Assembly: GCF_000518545.1 (NCBI RefSeq)
Contig: NZ_JADU01000017.1
Span: forward strand, 40,283 to 104,282
Source: Hallella seregens ATCC 51272
GTDB taxonomy: Bacteria > Bacteroidota > Bacteroidia > Bacteroidales > Bacteroidaceae
Direction of reading: 5' to 3'
DNA length: 64,000 nucleotides
In this document: piece after piece, positions 63,889 through 64,000 of the stretch
Numbering within the stretch: the first letter of the stretch is position 1
Layout of the letters: each line of letters begins with the position of its first letter
Made by a program: the position numbers and the translations under genes
Notes under the pieces: generated by a model
The model's database searches: none
Told to the model about the DNA's origin: nothing
The model's input: only the letters and a program-made list of their open reading frames with translations

Positions 63889-64000
63889 ATAACGAATGAC
63901 CATCGGCACAAGGCAGGACTGAAAAAGAAAAACAAAGACATGCGCCCGGACACCGCATCAAAGCGGGACAGGGAACGCCACGGCTGAAAAAATGGGGCCC
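63889..64000 (-). other. rRNA operon spacer upstream of 5S
   Basis: Spacer toward the presumed 23S gene; no tRNA or 23S 3' end is visible in these 112 nt. Confidence 0.4.

Overview
The window looks like a chromosomal segment of a Bacteroidota bacterium, most likely a Prevotella-like member of the Prevotellaceae. The signs are Bacteroidetes-type promoters (TAnnTTTG at -7, often with TTG/TTTG about 20 nt upstream), few Shine-Dalgarno sites, an N-glycan utilisation locus rich in GH92 enzymes, BspA-type 26-residue-repeat proteins, a FimB/Mfa2-type lipoprotein, and the gene orders yceD-rpmF-fabH-era-der and clpP-clpX-recQ. The assignment is by family recognition only.

Layout. 1-3228: a GH85 endo-beta-N-acetylglucosaminidase (3' end outside the window). 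3229-4157: mostly non-coding, with a decayed AraC-type fragment. 4158-5590: ECF sigma factor and a truncated FecR-type anti-sigma factor. 5801-15373: a tight six-gene operon, nagB / pseudo-NagB-PIG-L fusion / GH92 / MFS transporter / GH130 phosphorylase / GH92. With GH85 and perhaps the GH2 at 17622-20558 it forms a plausible high-mannose N-glycan salvage route: GH85 releases the glycan, GH92 enzymes trim alpha-mannose, MFS imports Man-GlcNAc, GH130 splits it by phosphorolysis, and deacetylase plus deaminase send GlcNAc into glycolysis. No SusC/SusD pair is present.

15617-30375: MATE exporter, GH2, asd, a CPA2 antiporter, lolD, an S1-type RNA-binding protein, asnS, a pseudouridine synthase with a GGYQPR-repeat tail, and purB. 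30928-31125: two identical tRNA-Val(TAC) genes. 31377-35680: a tandem duplication of a BspA-like gene together with its leader and 3' palindrome. 35993-43992: a minus-strand envelope/repair run (PpiC, SurA, OstA-like, a small membrane protein, MutL, OmpA). 44072-51426: guaB, recQ, clpX, clpP, tig. 51566-56377: an AlbA_2 protein, lptB, and mlaE/mlaF, the latter pair separated by a DUF559 gene inside perfect 28-bp inverted repeats. 56442-60973: lipoprotein, der, era, fabH, rpmF, yceD. 61106-63462: histidine kinase and FimB/Mfa2 lipoprotein. 63778-63888: 5S rRNA, the end of an rRNA operon continuing past the window.

The least ordinary features are the IR-DUF559 element between mlaE and mlaF; the NagB-like domain that has lost three of four catalytic residues and is fused to an intact-looking PIG-L deacetylase; a block of twelve CCTAT/CCTAC motifs at exact 10-bp spacing upstream of the fimbrial gene; two distant intergenic arrays sharing one degenerate 22-bp repeat; and a promoter-terminator pair at 17075-17529 that encloses no recognisable gene.
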